Below, one piece after another: positions 39,690 to 49,760 of a DNA stretch of 64,000 nucleotides. Under the pieces are notes generated by a model. That model saw only the letters and a list, made by a program, of their open reading frames with translations, was not told the origin of the DNA and made no database searches. The translations under genes and the position numbers were made by a program. Source of the stretch: Clostridiaceae bacterium (lineage in GTDB: Bacteria; Bacillota; Clostridia; DSM-8532). The DNA is taken from assembly GCA_012728095.1 (NCBI GenBank), contig JAAYFU010000027.1:1-64000 (forward strand), read 5' to 3'. Numbering within the stretch: the first letter of the stretch is position 1; every line of letters begins with the position of its first letter.

Positions 39690-40745
39690 CTAAAAAACCC
39701 CGCTATTTAGATTTACCCTGCTTCCCAGCGACAGAATCTCATTTTTCTGGAATACCGGAATTATATAGCCGATATGTTCCTCCAGGCTGTTAAGAAGTTT
39801 GGCCTTATGCCAATGTTTAAGTTTTTCGTATTCACTGTTGTTAATAGCGTCAAGTTCCAACAATAACTGAATAATCACAGGATATACGGCTCTTTCACCA
39901 CCATCGGCGATCTTTATGCAGATTCCCAGGTTCTTTTCTTTGATGCCAAGACAGTATACCGCTTCTGCCCCTATTTTTGCTATAAACTTGCCATTGGTAT
40001 ACCGCAAAAGTTCAGTGTCAAACTCACCTGTTCCGGCCACCATTTCAGGATGTTCATTCATGGCGTCAAACACTTTTTGAATGAGCCCAAAACAATCCTT
40101 ATATTTTCCCTTTCCTTCATAACCAAGGGCAAGACGCGCATATAACCACGCAGCCTGTTGCATTGTAAGAAAATATGTGGGTAGTGAACAACCATCTTTT
40201 CCTGCAATTACTTCTTTTTGCTCACATTCCAGCAATTCTGCCATGGTTTTTCTAATCACGTTGTGCACGGGATGGTTCGGATCTGTATAATTTTTTACGG
40301 GATAGTTATAAAACCTGCAGAGAGCCAAAAACGCCGCATGTTTTCCCGAACAGTTGCTGAAAATTGGATCCGGTCTTTTGCAAAGCATTACAAGGGCATC
40401 ATGAACCTTCCGGTTTTCCGGATACTTGTGCCCGCAGTCCAGATCTTTTTCGCTGAGACCAATCTTCTTCAGTATTGATAAGATAATTCTTCGATGAAAT
40501 GCCTGTCCCTCATGGGAGGAACACATGACGGCCAGTTCCTTTAAAGTTATATTATATTTTTCTATAAGCCCTGAATTAACATAAGCGACAGCATAAATAG
40601 GTTTTCCTGAGGATCTCAGGAAAACTCCGGCATCCGGATCTCCTATCGAATATATAACATTGTTATCCGAATCAGTTACGCAGATATACCCGTCATGTAA
40701 ACTCTCCACCCTGCCGGATCTTGTTCTGACAGCTAATTGCGGCAT
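39690..40745 (-). CDS. L-asparaginase II family protein (COG4448-type)
   Basis: RSSGKPIYAVAYVNSGLIEKYNITLKELAVMCSSHEGQAFHRRIILSILKKIGLSEKDLDCGHKYP; NCSGKHAAFLALC. Confidence 0.9.
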   Translation of the reverse strand: MPQLAVRTRSGRVESLHDGYICVTDSDNNVIYSIGDPDAGVFLRSSGKPIYAVAYVNSGLIEKYNITLKELAVMCSSHEGQAFHRRIILSILKKIGLSEKDLDCGHKYPENRKVHDALVMLCKRPDPIFSNCSGKHAAFLALCRFYNYPVKNYTDPNHPVHNVIRKTMAELLECEQKEVIAGKDGCSLPTYFLTMQQAAWLYARLALGYEGKGKYKDCFGLIQKVFDAMNEHPEMVAGTGEFDTELLRYTNGKFIAKIGAEAVYCLGIKEKNLGICIKIADGGERAVYPVIIQLLLELDAINNSEYEKLKHWHKAKLLNSLEEHIGYIIPVFQKNEILSLGSRVNLNSGVF

Positions 40746-40837
40746 ACTTTTACTCCTTGCTTCGTTGATGTCATTTTTATTTTGCCATTAAGATTATTTT
40801 CAGTTTGTGTTATAATAATCTCACCCGTTACCGAAGG

Positions 40838-40918
40838 TGTCATCCTGAGCGTAGCGGAGCGGAGTCGAAGGATCTTTTGCGTTAACACAAAGATTCTTCG
40901 CTGACGCTCAGAGTGACA
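40838..40918. repeat. full-length palindromic repeat (beta half + alpha half)
   Basis: TGTCATCCTGAGCGTAGCGGAGCGGAGTCGAAGGATCTTTTGCGTTAACACAAAGATTCTTCGCTGACGCTCAGAGTGACA. Confidence 0.95.
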
Positions 40919-40995
40919 GGGAGACCCAAAATGACAACGGGTATCCGGGTTATTGATACTTCGTATTAATATCTTTACCTATTTAAAAGGAAATA

Positions 40996-41976
40996 ATGAG
41001 GTACTTTATGCAATTTGAATTTATTAAGGACATCCTTTTATCAGATACACTGGTTCCGGACATATTCTTAAGCGATATAATGCCCCGGCTTCCGTCCGAT
41101 GCCGTTAAGGTGTATCTTTACTGTGTTTTTTTGAGCAAATACAACAAGGAAGCCCGTCCTGAAGATTTGGCGGCAAAACTGGATCTTTCCCTTGATACTG
41201 TCAATGCCGCATTCGTTATTCTTGAGCAGGAAGGGCTTATTCTGCGAACCCCGAATGTTATCTCCCTGGCTAATATCAAAGAGCAGGCTATTTTAAAACT
41301 GTACAAGAAAAAAACAACCTCGGACGCCGAGGCTGCCAACAATAAAACCCAGGCAAACATTAAAAGGAATCAATGCATTGATTCCATTAATAAAATGTTC
41401 TTTCAGGGAATTATGGCCCCCAGTTGGTACACCGCAATTGACAACTGGTTTTCAGCCTATCACTTTGATGAGGACGTAATGGTCAGCCTGTTTAAATATT
41501 GCTATGATAATAACGCGTTAAACATAAAATACGTAGAAAGAGTCGCTGCCACGTGGGCTTCAAAAAACATAACCAACCATTGGGAACTTGAAAAATACAT
41601 GGAGGCTTGCGAAAGAACAAGAGAAATCGGCAAAACCATCGCAAAGTCTCTGAGTTTAGGCAGGAAGCTCACCTCTTACGAAGAGAAATACCTTGAAACA
41701 TGGCTCAATGAATACGGCTATGACATGACTATAATTGATGAAGCCCTTAAACTTACGGTAGGCAAATCTACTCCATTTAAGTCAGCTCATAATATCCTGA
41801 CCAATTGGCATAAGGAGGGTATAAAGAACCTGGAGCAGCTTAAAGCGTATTTGGAGGCTTCTTCTTCTGAAAGAAGAAAAAAATCTGCGCCTTCCGGCGA
41901 AAAAACTTCCCGCATAGGCAATTTTCAGCAGCGTAATTATGATGACGAATTTTATGATAAACTTGAAAAAATATGA
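40996..41976 (+). CDS. DnaD-domain replication protein
   Basis: N-terminal winged-helix region; C-terminal EEKYLETWLNEYGYDMTIIDEALKLTVGKSTPFKSAHNILTNWHKEGI (DnaB_2/DnaD motif). Confidence 0.92.
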   Translation: MRYFMQFEFIKDILLSDTLVPDIFLSDIMPRLPSDAVKVYLYCVFLSKYNKEARPEDLAAKLDLSLDTVNAAFVILEQEGLILRTPNVISLANIKEQAILKLYKKKTTSDAEAANNKTQANIKRNQCIDSINKMFFQGIMAPSWYTAIDNWFSAYHFDEDVMVSLFKYCYDNNALNIKYVERVAATWASKNITNHWELEKYMEACERTREIGKTIAKSLSLGRKLTSYEEKYLETWLNEYGYDMTIIDEALKLTVGKSTPFKSAHNILTNWHKEGIKNLEQLKAYLEASSSERRKKSAPSGEKTSRIGNFQQRNYDDEFYDKLEKI

Positions 41977-42011
41977 ACCCGTTATGGTCAAACTGAAAGG
42001 ACAATGTTTAA

Positions 42012-43031
42012 ATGGCTGATATAAGACGCTTTTTAGACAGCGAATTTGCGCTGAAGCGAGACAGGGCTATTTATGAAGCGGAACGACGGAAACTCGAAGT
42101 TTATAAAAAGATTCCCGAGTTATCACGGATAGAAACCGAAATCACATTGGCAGGAGTGCGTTATGCCCGCTCAATGATAAGTGAAGAGGCTTCTTCTGAT
42201 ACTGTTAATGAGCACCTTGAAAAAATGAACCGTTTAATAAAGCAAAAAGAGGCTCTCCTGGCTGAGCATAATATTCCCGCCGATTACCTGGAACCTCATT
42301 TCAGCTGCGCAATTTGCCAGGACAGGGGATATATAACCAAAGACGGGGCATCCGTGCCCTGTTCCTGTTATCAGAAGTTGTACCTGGAGCAGTTATACAA
42401 GGTTTCCAATCTTATAGATGACGGGGAAACAGGTTTTGAGTTCTTCGATGAAAACTATTATCCTGCCGAACCTGATAAGAAGAAGTATTTTATTGATATT
42501 TCCCCCAGACAGCAAATACTTGAAGTAAGAAAGCAATGCCTGGATTTCATTAATAATTTTGCCGATAAATCAACCCAGAATTTATATTTTTACGGCCCTA
42601 CCGGTACGGGAAAGACCTTTATGGCAAAGAGTATAGGTATTGAAATCCTCAAGGCGGGATACACCGTTTTATATCTTTCAGCTACATCCTTATTCCCGAT
42701 AATCCAGCAATATCGCCTTAATATAGACAGAGACGGCGTTTCAAGCGAAGAAGCCTATAAAAATCTTATCACCGTGAATCTTCTTATTTTGGACGATTTG
42801 GGCACAGAACCGGTAAGCGACTCCAAGTATGCTGAGCTTCTGTCCCTTCTTGAGCTGAGAAAGGCACAGGGGAAAAACCATATCGCTAAAACCATAATTG
42901 CTTCAAATCTCAATTTTAAGAGGCTCTTCCAGGAATATGACGAACGAATCGCTTCCCGTATAATAGGGGAATTCCAGGCCCTGCAGTTTGTGGGGGAAGA
43001 TATTCGTATTCTGAAGAAAATTAAAAAATAA
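42012..43031 (+). CDS. DnaC/IstB-type ATP-binding protein, putative helicase loader
   Basis: CSCYQKLYLEQLYK; NLYFYGPTGTGKTFMAKSIGIEIL Walker A; LLILDDLGTEP Walker B. Confidence 0.92.
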   Translation: MADIRRFLDSEFALKRDRAIYEAERRKLEVYKKIPELSRIETEITLAGVRYARSMISEEASSDTVNEHLEKMNRLIKQKEALLAEHNIPADYLEPHFSCAICQDRGYITKDGASVPCSCYQKLYLEQLYKVSNLIDDGETGFEFFDENYYPAEPDKKKYFIDISPRQQILEVRKQCLDFINNFADKSTQNLYFYGPTGTGKTFMAKSIGIEILKAGYTVLYLSATSLFPIIQQYRLNIDRDGVSSEEAYKNLITVNLLILDDLGTEPVSDSKYAELLSLLELRKAQGKNHIAKTIIASNLNFKRLFQEYDERIASRIIGEFQALQFVGEDIRILKKIKK

Positions 43032-43038
43032 TCCTTTA

Positions 43039-43082
43039 TGTCATCCTGAGCGGAGCGTAAGCGGAGTCGAAGGATCTTTGTG
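43039..43082. repeat. partial palindromic repeat (beta half) between convergent genes
   Basis: tgtcatcctgagcggagcgtaagcggagtcgaaggatctttgtg. Confidence 0.9.
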
Positions 43083-43119
43083 TTAACATGAAAAGATGCC
43101 GTGTGTTTTATCAATACCC

Positions 43120-44553
43120 TTACATGGTTAAAATGCCTTCCTCGGAATTGATTATTATCAATACATCCTCTTCCGCTCCCGTATTGGCGTTAATATACAC
43201 CAGGAAGTCCTTGTCATCCACCTTGCCTGTAAACTCGTAGCATAGAATCTCTGTACCATAGTTTGTGGGTATGACGGCCAGTCCCGATGACTCAATGTTT
43301 TCTCCTCTTATGACTTTCTCTCTTGCTTCAGCTTCAGTCAGCGTAGGAGGGCCATAATTTCTCTGTGTATGGTTCATCAGGTATCCGTTTGCCTCAAACC
43401 CTACAATTTCCCCATTATCCAAGGCTACTTTCACTTTAATCAGGTCAGGATAGTAGGTAATGCCATCCTCGGTATACGCGTAATTGATGGTGGCAATTCT
43501 GTCATTCTGCATATAATATGACTCTTTCATATTAGGATATCCGCGGTCCTCCAGAAATTTTTTGCCCAATTCCATTGCTTTATTAACATCGATAGTTTTT
43601 TCTCCCACTTCCCTGTTATAGAGATACCATACCACATGTCCGCCTTTTACCGACACATCGGCTTCGGCAACGCCGCTCTTATCTTTGTTTGCCAGTTCCA
43701 TTTTAAAATTGTACGTGTCTATTATTCCATTGTTGTTGTCTGCAAGTTTTGTAATAGTTTTTACTTTCCCGTCCCCCAAAAACTTTTTTAATTTTTCCAT
43801 GGCTTGATTCTCGGTTACCTTGTCACCGGTTAAGCCCAGAGCTTTTCGATTCTGCATGTGCTCGGAATACGGGCCGTCATAAATCAAAGTGGGCATTTCC
43901 TCAAACTGTTCATTGATACTGCCGAATGTTTTAGGCATATCCTCCGATATTTCTTTCATCTCTTCCTGCCCTTCCTTGGCTACGTTCTCCCACTTGAGAT
44001 TTCCGTTATTAAGATCCTGCTGCATTTCCAGAAGCCCTTTTTCAAGGTTCACTGATAATTTGTGAAGTTCCTCCAGTGTTTTCATTTGCTCATCATTAAT
44101 GGTTTTCCCATAGGTAACCTGCCTTACCATCGACTTTGACAAATCAGCCACCTGGGTCAGAAATTTTTCGGTATTGGACAGCACCCCCATGGAAATAGGC
44201 AACTGACCCAAATTGCTGGCGGCGCAGAAGGACTCTCTCCAAACATCACTCAGTACTACTGCCGTCATTTCCGGTGATGAAGTCATTCTTGCTTTCAACA
44301 GCATGACCTCGACATTTTTTATATAATCAACAAGTTCGTAAAATGCTTTATTATATGCATTATTCAGTTGTTGTCTCAGCCTCATGGCGGTATTGTACTG
44401 ATATGCTCCGAAAATGGTTGTAGCAAGAAGGACCGCTATTATAAAATTCTTTCCCCTGTTTCTTGCCCTGGATTGTTCCAGTTCATCACGAGTTTTTTCA
44501 TATTTTCTTCTTTCCGCATTAAATATCTCTTCGCTTATTCTGTTTTCTTCCAT
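43120..44553 (-). CDS. ypeB: germination protein YpeB
   Basis: One N-terminal TM; LPISMGVLSNTEKFLTQVADLSKSM...GGHVVWYLYNREVG...ITYYPDLIKVKVALDNGEIVGFEANGYLMNH. Confidence 0.93.
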   Translation of the reverse strand: MEENRISEEIFNAERRKYEKTRDELEQSRARNRGKNFIIAVLLATTIFGAYQYNTAMRLRQQLNNAYNKAFYELVDYIKNVEVMLLKARMTSSPEMTAVVLSDVWRESFCAASNLGQLPISMGVLSNTEKFLTQVADLSKSMVRQVTYGKTINDEQMKTLEELHKLSVNLEKGLLEMQQDLNNGNLKWENVAKEGQEEMKEISEDMPKTFGSINEQFEEMPTLIYDGPYSEHMQNRKALGLTGDKVTENQAMEKLKKFLGDGKVKTITKLADNNNGIIDTYNFKMELANKDKSGVAEADVSVKGGHVVWYLYNREVGEKTIDVNKAMELGKKFLEDRGYPNMKESYYMQNDRIATINYAYTEDGITYYPDLIKVKVALDNGEIVGFEANGYLMNHTQRNYGPPTLTEAEAREKVIRGENIESSGLAVIPTNYGTEILCYEFTGKVDDKDFLVYINANTGAEEDVLIIINSEEGILTM

Positions 44554-44592
44554 AGCACACCTTACCTTTTTATGAAATTTTTTTGTTTTCCG

Positions 44593-45054
44593 TTATTTTG
44601 CGAAATTATGCTTTCCTATTTTAACAACTACTTTTCTGGACCAAATCCATTTGCTGGTGGCTGTCTCCGGATTCCAATAATAGATACATCCGTAAGTAGG
44701 GTCCCAACCGTTCAATGCGTCCTGGGCAGCTTTCACTACTGTTGATTTCGGGTCAATGGGGACATTGATCTGTCCGTCGCTTACCGCAGTGAAAGCCCCG
44801 GGTTGGTAAATCACTCCCGCAATTGTATTGGGAAAACTCGGAGATTTCACACGATTCAAAATTACCGCGCCGACTGCCACCTGGCCCTCATAAGGCTCAC
44901 CCCTGGCTTCGCCGTTTATCGCCCTGGCCAAAAGCTGCACGTCGCTGACCTGACCTGCGCCAAAGCTTATCTGACTGAAAAAAGCGCTTAAAGATACGGC
45001 AAGAACTGTCAGTATCACGATAAGTAATCTTTTTAAATTTATATTACTCACCAT
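44593..45054 (-). CDS. sleB: SleB/CwlJ-type spore cortex-lytic hydrolase, short form
   Basis: LLARAINGEARGEPYEGQVAVGAVILNRVKSPSFPNTIAGVIYQPGAFTAVSDGQIN...YYWNPETATSKWIWSRKV; only TM/signal plus hydrolase domain. Confidence 0.92.
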   Translation of the reverse strand: MVSNINLKRLLIVILTVLAVSLSAFFSQISFGAGQVSDVQLLARAINGEARGEPYEGQVAVGAVILNRVKSPSFPNTIAGVIYQPGAFTAVSDGQINVPIDPKSTVVKAAQDALNGWDPTYGCIYYWNPETATSKWIWSRKVVVKIGKHNFAK

Positions 45055-45122
45055 TACTCACCGCTTTCATAATATATTTACTCGTTGTTTATTCTTTCAG
45101 ATTCTTGCAGAATTATGCTGCA

Positions 45123-45157
45123 AAAAAAGTACGGCATGCAATTTGCCGTACTTTTTA
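45123..45157. terminator. bidirectional-looking terminator
   Basis: AAAAAAGTACGGCATGCAATTTGCCGTACTTTTT. Confidence 0.8.
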
Positions 45158-45191
45158 TACAAACAGATTTTTTTATTGAAATAATTTGTTT

Positions 45192-47618
45192 TTATCCAAG
45201 CCGGATCCTGTTCATTTTTTCCCCGAAAACCGAAGCGGCAATTTCATATTCTCTTTCTCTGCAGGTAAAGAAGAATATCTGCCGCTTTTCCGACATTTCC
45301 CTTAATAGCTCGAATGCGTTTCTAACACGTTCTTCATCGTATTGGGAAAAAGGTTCATCCAGGAACAACGGCAACCGCTCCCTGCCTTTCTCTATTAACG
45401 TAACCGCAGCCAGGCGCATACAAAAATATACCTGGTCTATGGTTCCGGCACTTAACCGGTTTACCGGAATAAGCTCATCGGTTTCAGGAGATTCAAGATT
45501 AATGCTTAACTCGTCGTTGGTGCTTATCTTGTTATATCGACCACCGCTTAATATATTCATCATCCTGCTCATTTCCTGATTCAGATACGGGATATAGTCC
45601 CTTTGCATTTTTAATGCGGCTTCCTTAAGCACCTGGCTTGCCAGGACAAGGCTTGCTCCTTTTATTTCAAGCTCTTCTTTTTTCTCCGTATAATAGCTGA
45701 TTTCCTCAAGAACTTTTGCAAGCTCGCTTTCTTTCGGAGCTTGTTCCAACCGTGCTTTTATTGCCGCGATTTTAATTTCCGTTTCTTTTTTGCGGCTTTC
45801 GGTTTCCCTGATGATATCGTCAATCCGGGCAAGGGTTATTCCGTTATCCCCCTCCGGCCTTGTTTCGGGATTTAGATCCTTCACATAGTTTATAAAATCA
45901 TCAGCAGACAGAAAATCTTTCCCTGCCAACACTCCGGCTTCTCTCAGCACAATGCCGCACTTTTCGTTAAGGTTCCCTATTTCAGATAAGAACCTCTTTT
46001 TATCCTCGCTTGCCTTTATGTAGTTTGCTACCCCGAATTTGATTGTTTCAAGAAATGCTGCCTTATCGTTATTATCACAGTTTACTTTACAATCGGCTAT
46101 GAATGAATCCCAATTTGAAGCAAATCTTTCTTTTTTCGCAATAAGGCTTTCTATACGCTCTTTTGTGTCCGAGTACTGCTTTTTATAGTTATTGTACAGC
46201 TCTCTTTTCTTTACCTGGTCTTCCCTGTACCTGACATAATCAGTCATATCGGCAAAACCGGCTTTTTGCAGGATTCTGTTGAGCTCTTCGGCCGCGCTGT
46301 ACACTATTGTTTTGGCATTATTCTGTCTTATGTTATTAATAAACAGTATTATTACCGTAACAACGGCTATACCTATGCTTGCGCCTAATATAAGCGGATT
46401 TTGGCTGTGATAGTATTTTAACAACAACAGTATCGAGGAAAGCAGCCCTGCAGGGATAATAAAAGGCATCCAACTGCGCTTGTGTTTAACAGGCAAATTG
46501 TGTTTTAACGTCTTTTCCCGTTCCTGCTCTTTAAATTCATTATAAGCCTTAATGGCTTCCTGGACTTCCCCTACCTTTTTTTCAAACAGTTCCTCAGGCT
46601 CCAGTGTATCCGATAATTCGTCGCATTTTTCCCGGAATTCTGCCAGCCTGGTTTGCTCCAGCTGAAGCATTTCCTCAACCTGCTTTTCTTCCCGGAGCAT
46701 CATTGAAATTTCGGAAACTTCTTCGATGGAAATATTCTCATAGTTTTTCAGTTTATCAATATTTCTTTCGCTTTCCTCAAGACTTTTTTCTATTATGTTC
46801 CTTTGTGAGATAAGATCCTCCAGTTCTTTTCGCAACGACAACAGTTTGGAGGTTTTCATAGACTCCTTTTTTATATACAACCCGTCAAGTTGCAAATTAA
46901 GCTCGTCCAAAATGCTGTTTTGCCTTCGCAGTTCCAGGACGGTTTCCATAAAGCTGTTATTTTTCTGTTCTATCTCTGTCTTCTTTTGTTCCAGCTCTGC
47001 CAGGATATTGTTTATCTTATTTAACGGACGGGTTGTGGACGTTTTAGTTCCCACTTTTTCAAGCAGTGTGGAATCCAATGCTTTCAGGGCTTCCGTTAAA
47101 GAAATATCTTCGCTGCCGGTGGAATTAAGGTTGGAAAGCTTATTAATCAGGTTCTTCTTTCCTTCATCGTCTATAACGCACCGAAGCTGACCGATAAAAG
47201 CGGTCCGCTCAAATGCTGCTTCATCTATCCCCAAATGCTCTTCGGCAAACATAGGGCCTTTTTCTTTGTCGATCGGAAAAGTTCCTGTCAAATTATTGGC
47301 TCCGTCATCGTAGATATTTGTGGTGCCTTTATCAAAATTTCTGCCCACCCTGTAGGATTTGCCGTTATCCAGGGTATATTCCAGGATTCCGGCATATTGA
47401 TCACTGTTCCATGGTTTATTATGCTTAAGGGGAGGAAGGCTGCCGTCCTTTAATCTTCTGCCTCCCTTCTGTCCGTAAAGCATGGCACGGATAAATGTCT
47501 GCAGAGTTGATTTGCCTAACTCGTTGGCCTCGAATATGATGTTAAATCCCTCTTTAGGTTCTATTCTAAGTTTATTGAATTTTCCGAACCCCTTAATGTC
47601 CAGTAGTTTTATTTTCAT
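45192..47618 (-). CDS. SbcC/Rad50-like coiled-coil ATPase (YhaN-like)
   Basis: KIKLLDIKGFGKFNKLRIEPKEGFNIIFEANELGKSTLQTFIRAMLYG; C-terminal LSAGTIDQVYFCMRLAAVTLIEKGRERLPLFLDEPFSQYDEERV. Confidence 0.9.
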   Translation of the reverse strand: MKIKLLDIKGFGKFNKLRIEPKEGFNIIFEANELGKSTLQTFIRAMLYGQKGGRRLKDGSLPPLKHNKPWNSDQYAGILEYTLDNGKSYRVGRNFDKGTTNIYDDGANNLTGTFPIDKEKGPMFAEEHLGIDEAAFERTAFIGQLRCVIDDEGKKNLINKLSNLNSTGSEDISLTEALKALDSTLLEKVGTKTSTTRPLNKINNILAELEQKKTEIEQKNNSFMETVLELRRQNSILDELNLQLDGLYIKKESMKTSKLLSLRKELEDLISQRNIIEKSLEESERNIDKLKNYENISIEEVSEISMMLREEKQVEEMLQLEQTRLAEFREKCDELSDTLEPEELFEKKVGEVQEAIKAYNEFKEQEREKTLKHNLPVKHKRSWMPFIIPAGLLSSILLLLKYYHSQNPLILGASIGIAVVTVIILFINNIRQNNAKTIVYSAAEELNRILQKAGFADMTDYVRYREDQVKKRELYNNYKKQYSDTKERIESLIAKKERFASNWDSFIADCKVNCDNNDKAAFLETIKFGVANYIKASEDKKRFLSEIGNLNEKCGIVLREAGVLAGKDFLSADDFINYVKDLNPETRPEGDNGITLARIDDIIRETESRKKETEIKIAAIKARLEQAPKESELAKVLEEISYYTEKKEELEIKGASLVLASQVLKEAALKMQRDYIPYLNQEMSRMMNILSGGRYNKISTNDELSINLESPETDELIPVNRLSAGTIDQVYFCMRLAAVTLIEKGRERLPLFLDEPFSQYDEERVRNAFELLREMSEKRQIFFFTCREREYEIAASVFGEKMNRIRLG

Positions 47619-47631
47619 TTCCCCACTCCTG

Positions 47632-48810
47632 CTATTCGCTCACCCATTCGATTTTACCGGTTTGAAGAACTTCAAGCCCGTAGTTTAAGGCCAGGGTTAA
47701 TATTTTTTCTTCTCTTTTAAGATCCGGATTATCCGGGTTTTGTTCCAGTTGGTCGGTAACGTTTTGGATGCGGGCTTTCATTTCTCTTACAAAAGCTCCC
47801 TTAAGGGATAAATCCTTTTCTAAACTCTCAATATCAAAAGCTTTACTGGTATTGTTGCGTATTTTCATATACAGGAAGTTTCCCTCAAAAAGAGAAGTTA
47901 GAATTTCCTCATCCAGGGAAAGTTCGGTGCGGCCTTTAAGGTTAATACGAATTATGTCTCTTTCCGGATTAAATCTCTCCAAAAGCGCAAGAATCTTCAT
48001 TTTGACCTCTTCAAGGGTCTTAAGTCCGGTTATATTTAAATCCTCATCATGATAAGACCTGATAGACGTATTGAATCTCTCAACCTTAAGACTTGCCCTG
48101 CCCTGAACTTTTTCGGCCGTCACCAAAAAGGCCCCGTGCTCGCCAGTCTCGTCAAATCCCAGGGGTTCGGGGCTTCCCGGGTTATATGCGTTTTTTAACG
48201 GGTAATCGTTCCTGGAATTATGGAAATGCCCAAGGGCGTAATAATCGTAACCCAACGCTTCCAGCTCCCCGGATGTTACCGGTTTGTAATCATTGCCCGA
48301 AAAATCCATATCCAGGGTGCCGTGGAACATGAATATATTAAATAAGTCTTCTTTGGGCTTTGCTATCTCCGATAAGTCAGGTTTGCCTTCCTTAAAATTT
48401 GAAAAGCCCATACCGTAAATATGTACATTTAAGTTTTCAAGTACCAGGTTCGGATTCTCCGGCGTCAGGATCGTAACGTTGGAAGGCCATTGCCAGTTCC
48501 TGTACCAGGAGTTTAAAAGGTATGGGTCATGATTTCCGGGAATAATTACAATGGGTACCGCTGTTTCCGAAAGCACCATATGAAGCCATTCCATTGTGCC
48601 TTTCGTAACCGAGCCATGCTCGTAAAGATCTCCTGTTATTAAAAGAAAATCTGCGTTTTCTTCTTTCACTTTCTTTAATATATTTAAAAAAGCATCCCTG
48701 ATATCTTTTCTTCTGGTATCACCGTATGCCCCCCTGCCATGCTCCCGAAAAGGCGCGTCAAGGTGAACGTCCGCGCAATGAACAAATTTTATGATTCCCA
48801 ATCCCTTCAC
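47632..48810 (-). CDS. SbcD/Mre11-like metallophosphoesterase (YhaO-like)
   Basis: KFVHCADVHLDAPF...DFLLITGDLYEHG...IVIIPGNHDPY...FMFHGTLD...YYALGHFHN. Confidence 0.93.
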   Translation of the reverse strand: MKGLGIIKFVHCADVHLDAPFREHGRGAYGDTRRKDIRDAFLNILKKVKEENADFLLITGDLYEHGSVTKGTMEWLHMVLSETAVPIVIIPGNHDPYLLNSWYRNWQWPSNVTILTPENPNLVLENLNVHIYGMGFSNFKEGKPDLSEIAKPKEDLFNIFMFHGTLDMDFSGNDYKPVTSGELEALGYDYYALGHFHNSRNDYPLKNAYNPGSPEPLGFDETGEHGAFLVTAEKVQGRASLKVERFNTSIRSYHDEDLNITGLKTLEEVKMKILALLERFNPERDIIRINLKGRTELSLDEEILTSLFEGNFLYMKIRNNTSKAFDIESLEKDLSLKGAFVREMKARIQNVTDQLEQNPDNPDLKREEKILTLALNYGLEVLQTGKIEWVSE

Positions 48811-49202
48811 TCCCCCGTAAGAATCACAGCCTGAGCCGCTGCATAATCACGGCTGTGGGTAAGGCTTATATCTATTGCCTTTGCACCCAGTTCCCTAAAA
48901 ATCCGCTCGGCTTCTCCATGTAAAACCACTTTTGGTTTTCCGTTCTCTTCATTTAATATCTCAATATCCTGGTGGGAAATGCCCTTTGAAATACCGGTAC
49001 CAAGAGCCTTTACCACTGCCTCCTTCGCGCAGAACCGGGCGGCATAGCTCTGTACCGAGCCTTTTCCCCTGCTATCGCAATAATCCCTTTCTCTCTGTGT
49101 AAAGACCTTGTTTTTGAAACTTTCTCCGTCACTGAGGGCTTTTGATATCCGATCAAGCTCTATAATATCTATCCCGCATCGTATACTCATAAAAACACCC
49201 AT
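48807..49202 (-). CDS. acpS: holo-[acyl-carrier-protein] synthase
   Basis: RCGIDIIELDRISKAL...FTQRERDYCDSRGKGSVQSYAARFCAKEAVVKALGTGI. Confidence 0.95.
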   Translation of the reverse strand: MGVFMSIRCGIDIIELDRISKALSDGESFKNKVFTQRERDYCDSRGKGSVQSYAARFCAKEAVVKALGTGISKGISHQDIEILNEENGKPKVVLHGEAERIFRELGAKAIDISLTHSRDYAAAQAVILTGE

Positions 49203-49248
49203 TGATATAGTAAAAGAGCACAGACTATATCAAGTCTGTACTCAAAGC

Positions 49249-49323
49249 TGGCGTCCCGTATAGGAATCGAACCCATATCAATGGAACCGGAATCCATCGT
49301 CTTATCCATTAGACTAACGGGAC
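49249..49323 (-). tRNA. tRNA-Arg (CCG)
   Basis: GTCCCGT/ACGGGAC acceptor stem; anticodon loop TTCCGGT. Confidence 0.95.
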
Positions 49324-49441
49324 GTATAATATGCATTTACCCTAAATGCATATATTATTATACATTCTTTGAACGTAGTTTTCAAGCCGTTATGACCGTC
49401 ATGATTCTACATTAATCGGTCAGTCAGTCTTTATGTTGAGA

Positions 49442-49759
49442 TCATAAATCCTGAATATTCATCTTGTTAAGTTCGGCATTCCTTTTTATTTTTTCACGGC
49501 AGGCCAGGTATATTCCAAGTAAAATAATTGTCGGTATATTGGTAAGTAAAAACGCGGACCCTATCATACTGAAGATATCCCACGCGGTCATATCGTCAGA
49601 GACCACAATATTGAAAACCATGAGAAGAGAGTAGATAAAAAATATCGCCGGCAATATCAATCCAAGCCATTTATTCTCCTTTTTCGATAAAAACAATTGC
49701 AGCGCGATTACAATCGCAAGTATCAGTAAAAGTATAATGGTATTTATCGGAAAATGCAT
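49442..49759 (-). CDS. small integral membrane protein
   Basis: Three hydrophobic segments; 1-bp gap to upstream DUF2089 gene. Confidence 0.7.
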   Translation of the reverse strand: MHFPINTIILLLILAIVIALQLFLSKKENKWLGLILPAIFFIYSLLMVFNIVVSDDMTAWDIFSMIGSAFLLTNIPTIILLGIYLACREKIKRNAELNKMNIQDL

Positions 49760-49760
49760 T

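Noticed and set aside
45192-48810. Nuclease/ATPase pair as a candidate anti-phage defence system
   Set aside because: Sequence and context (acpS operon) fit housekeeping YhaN/YhaO; no other defence genes or mobile elements nearby.
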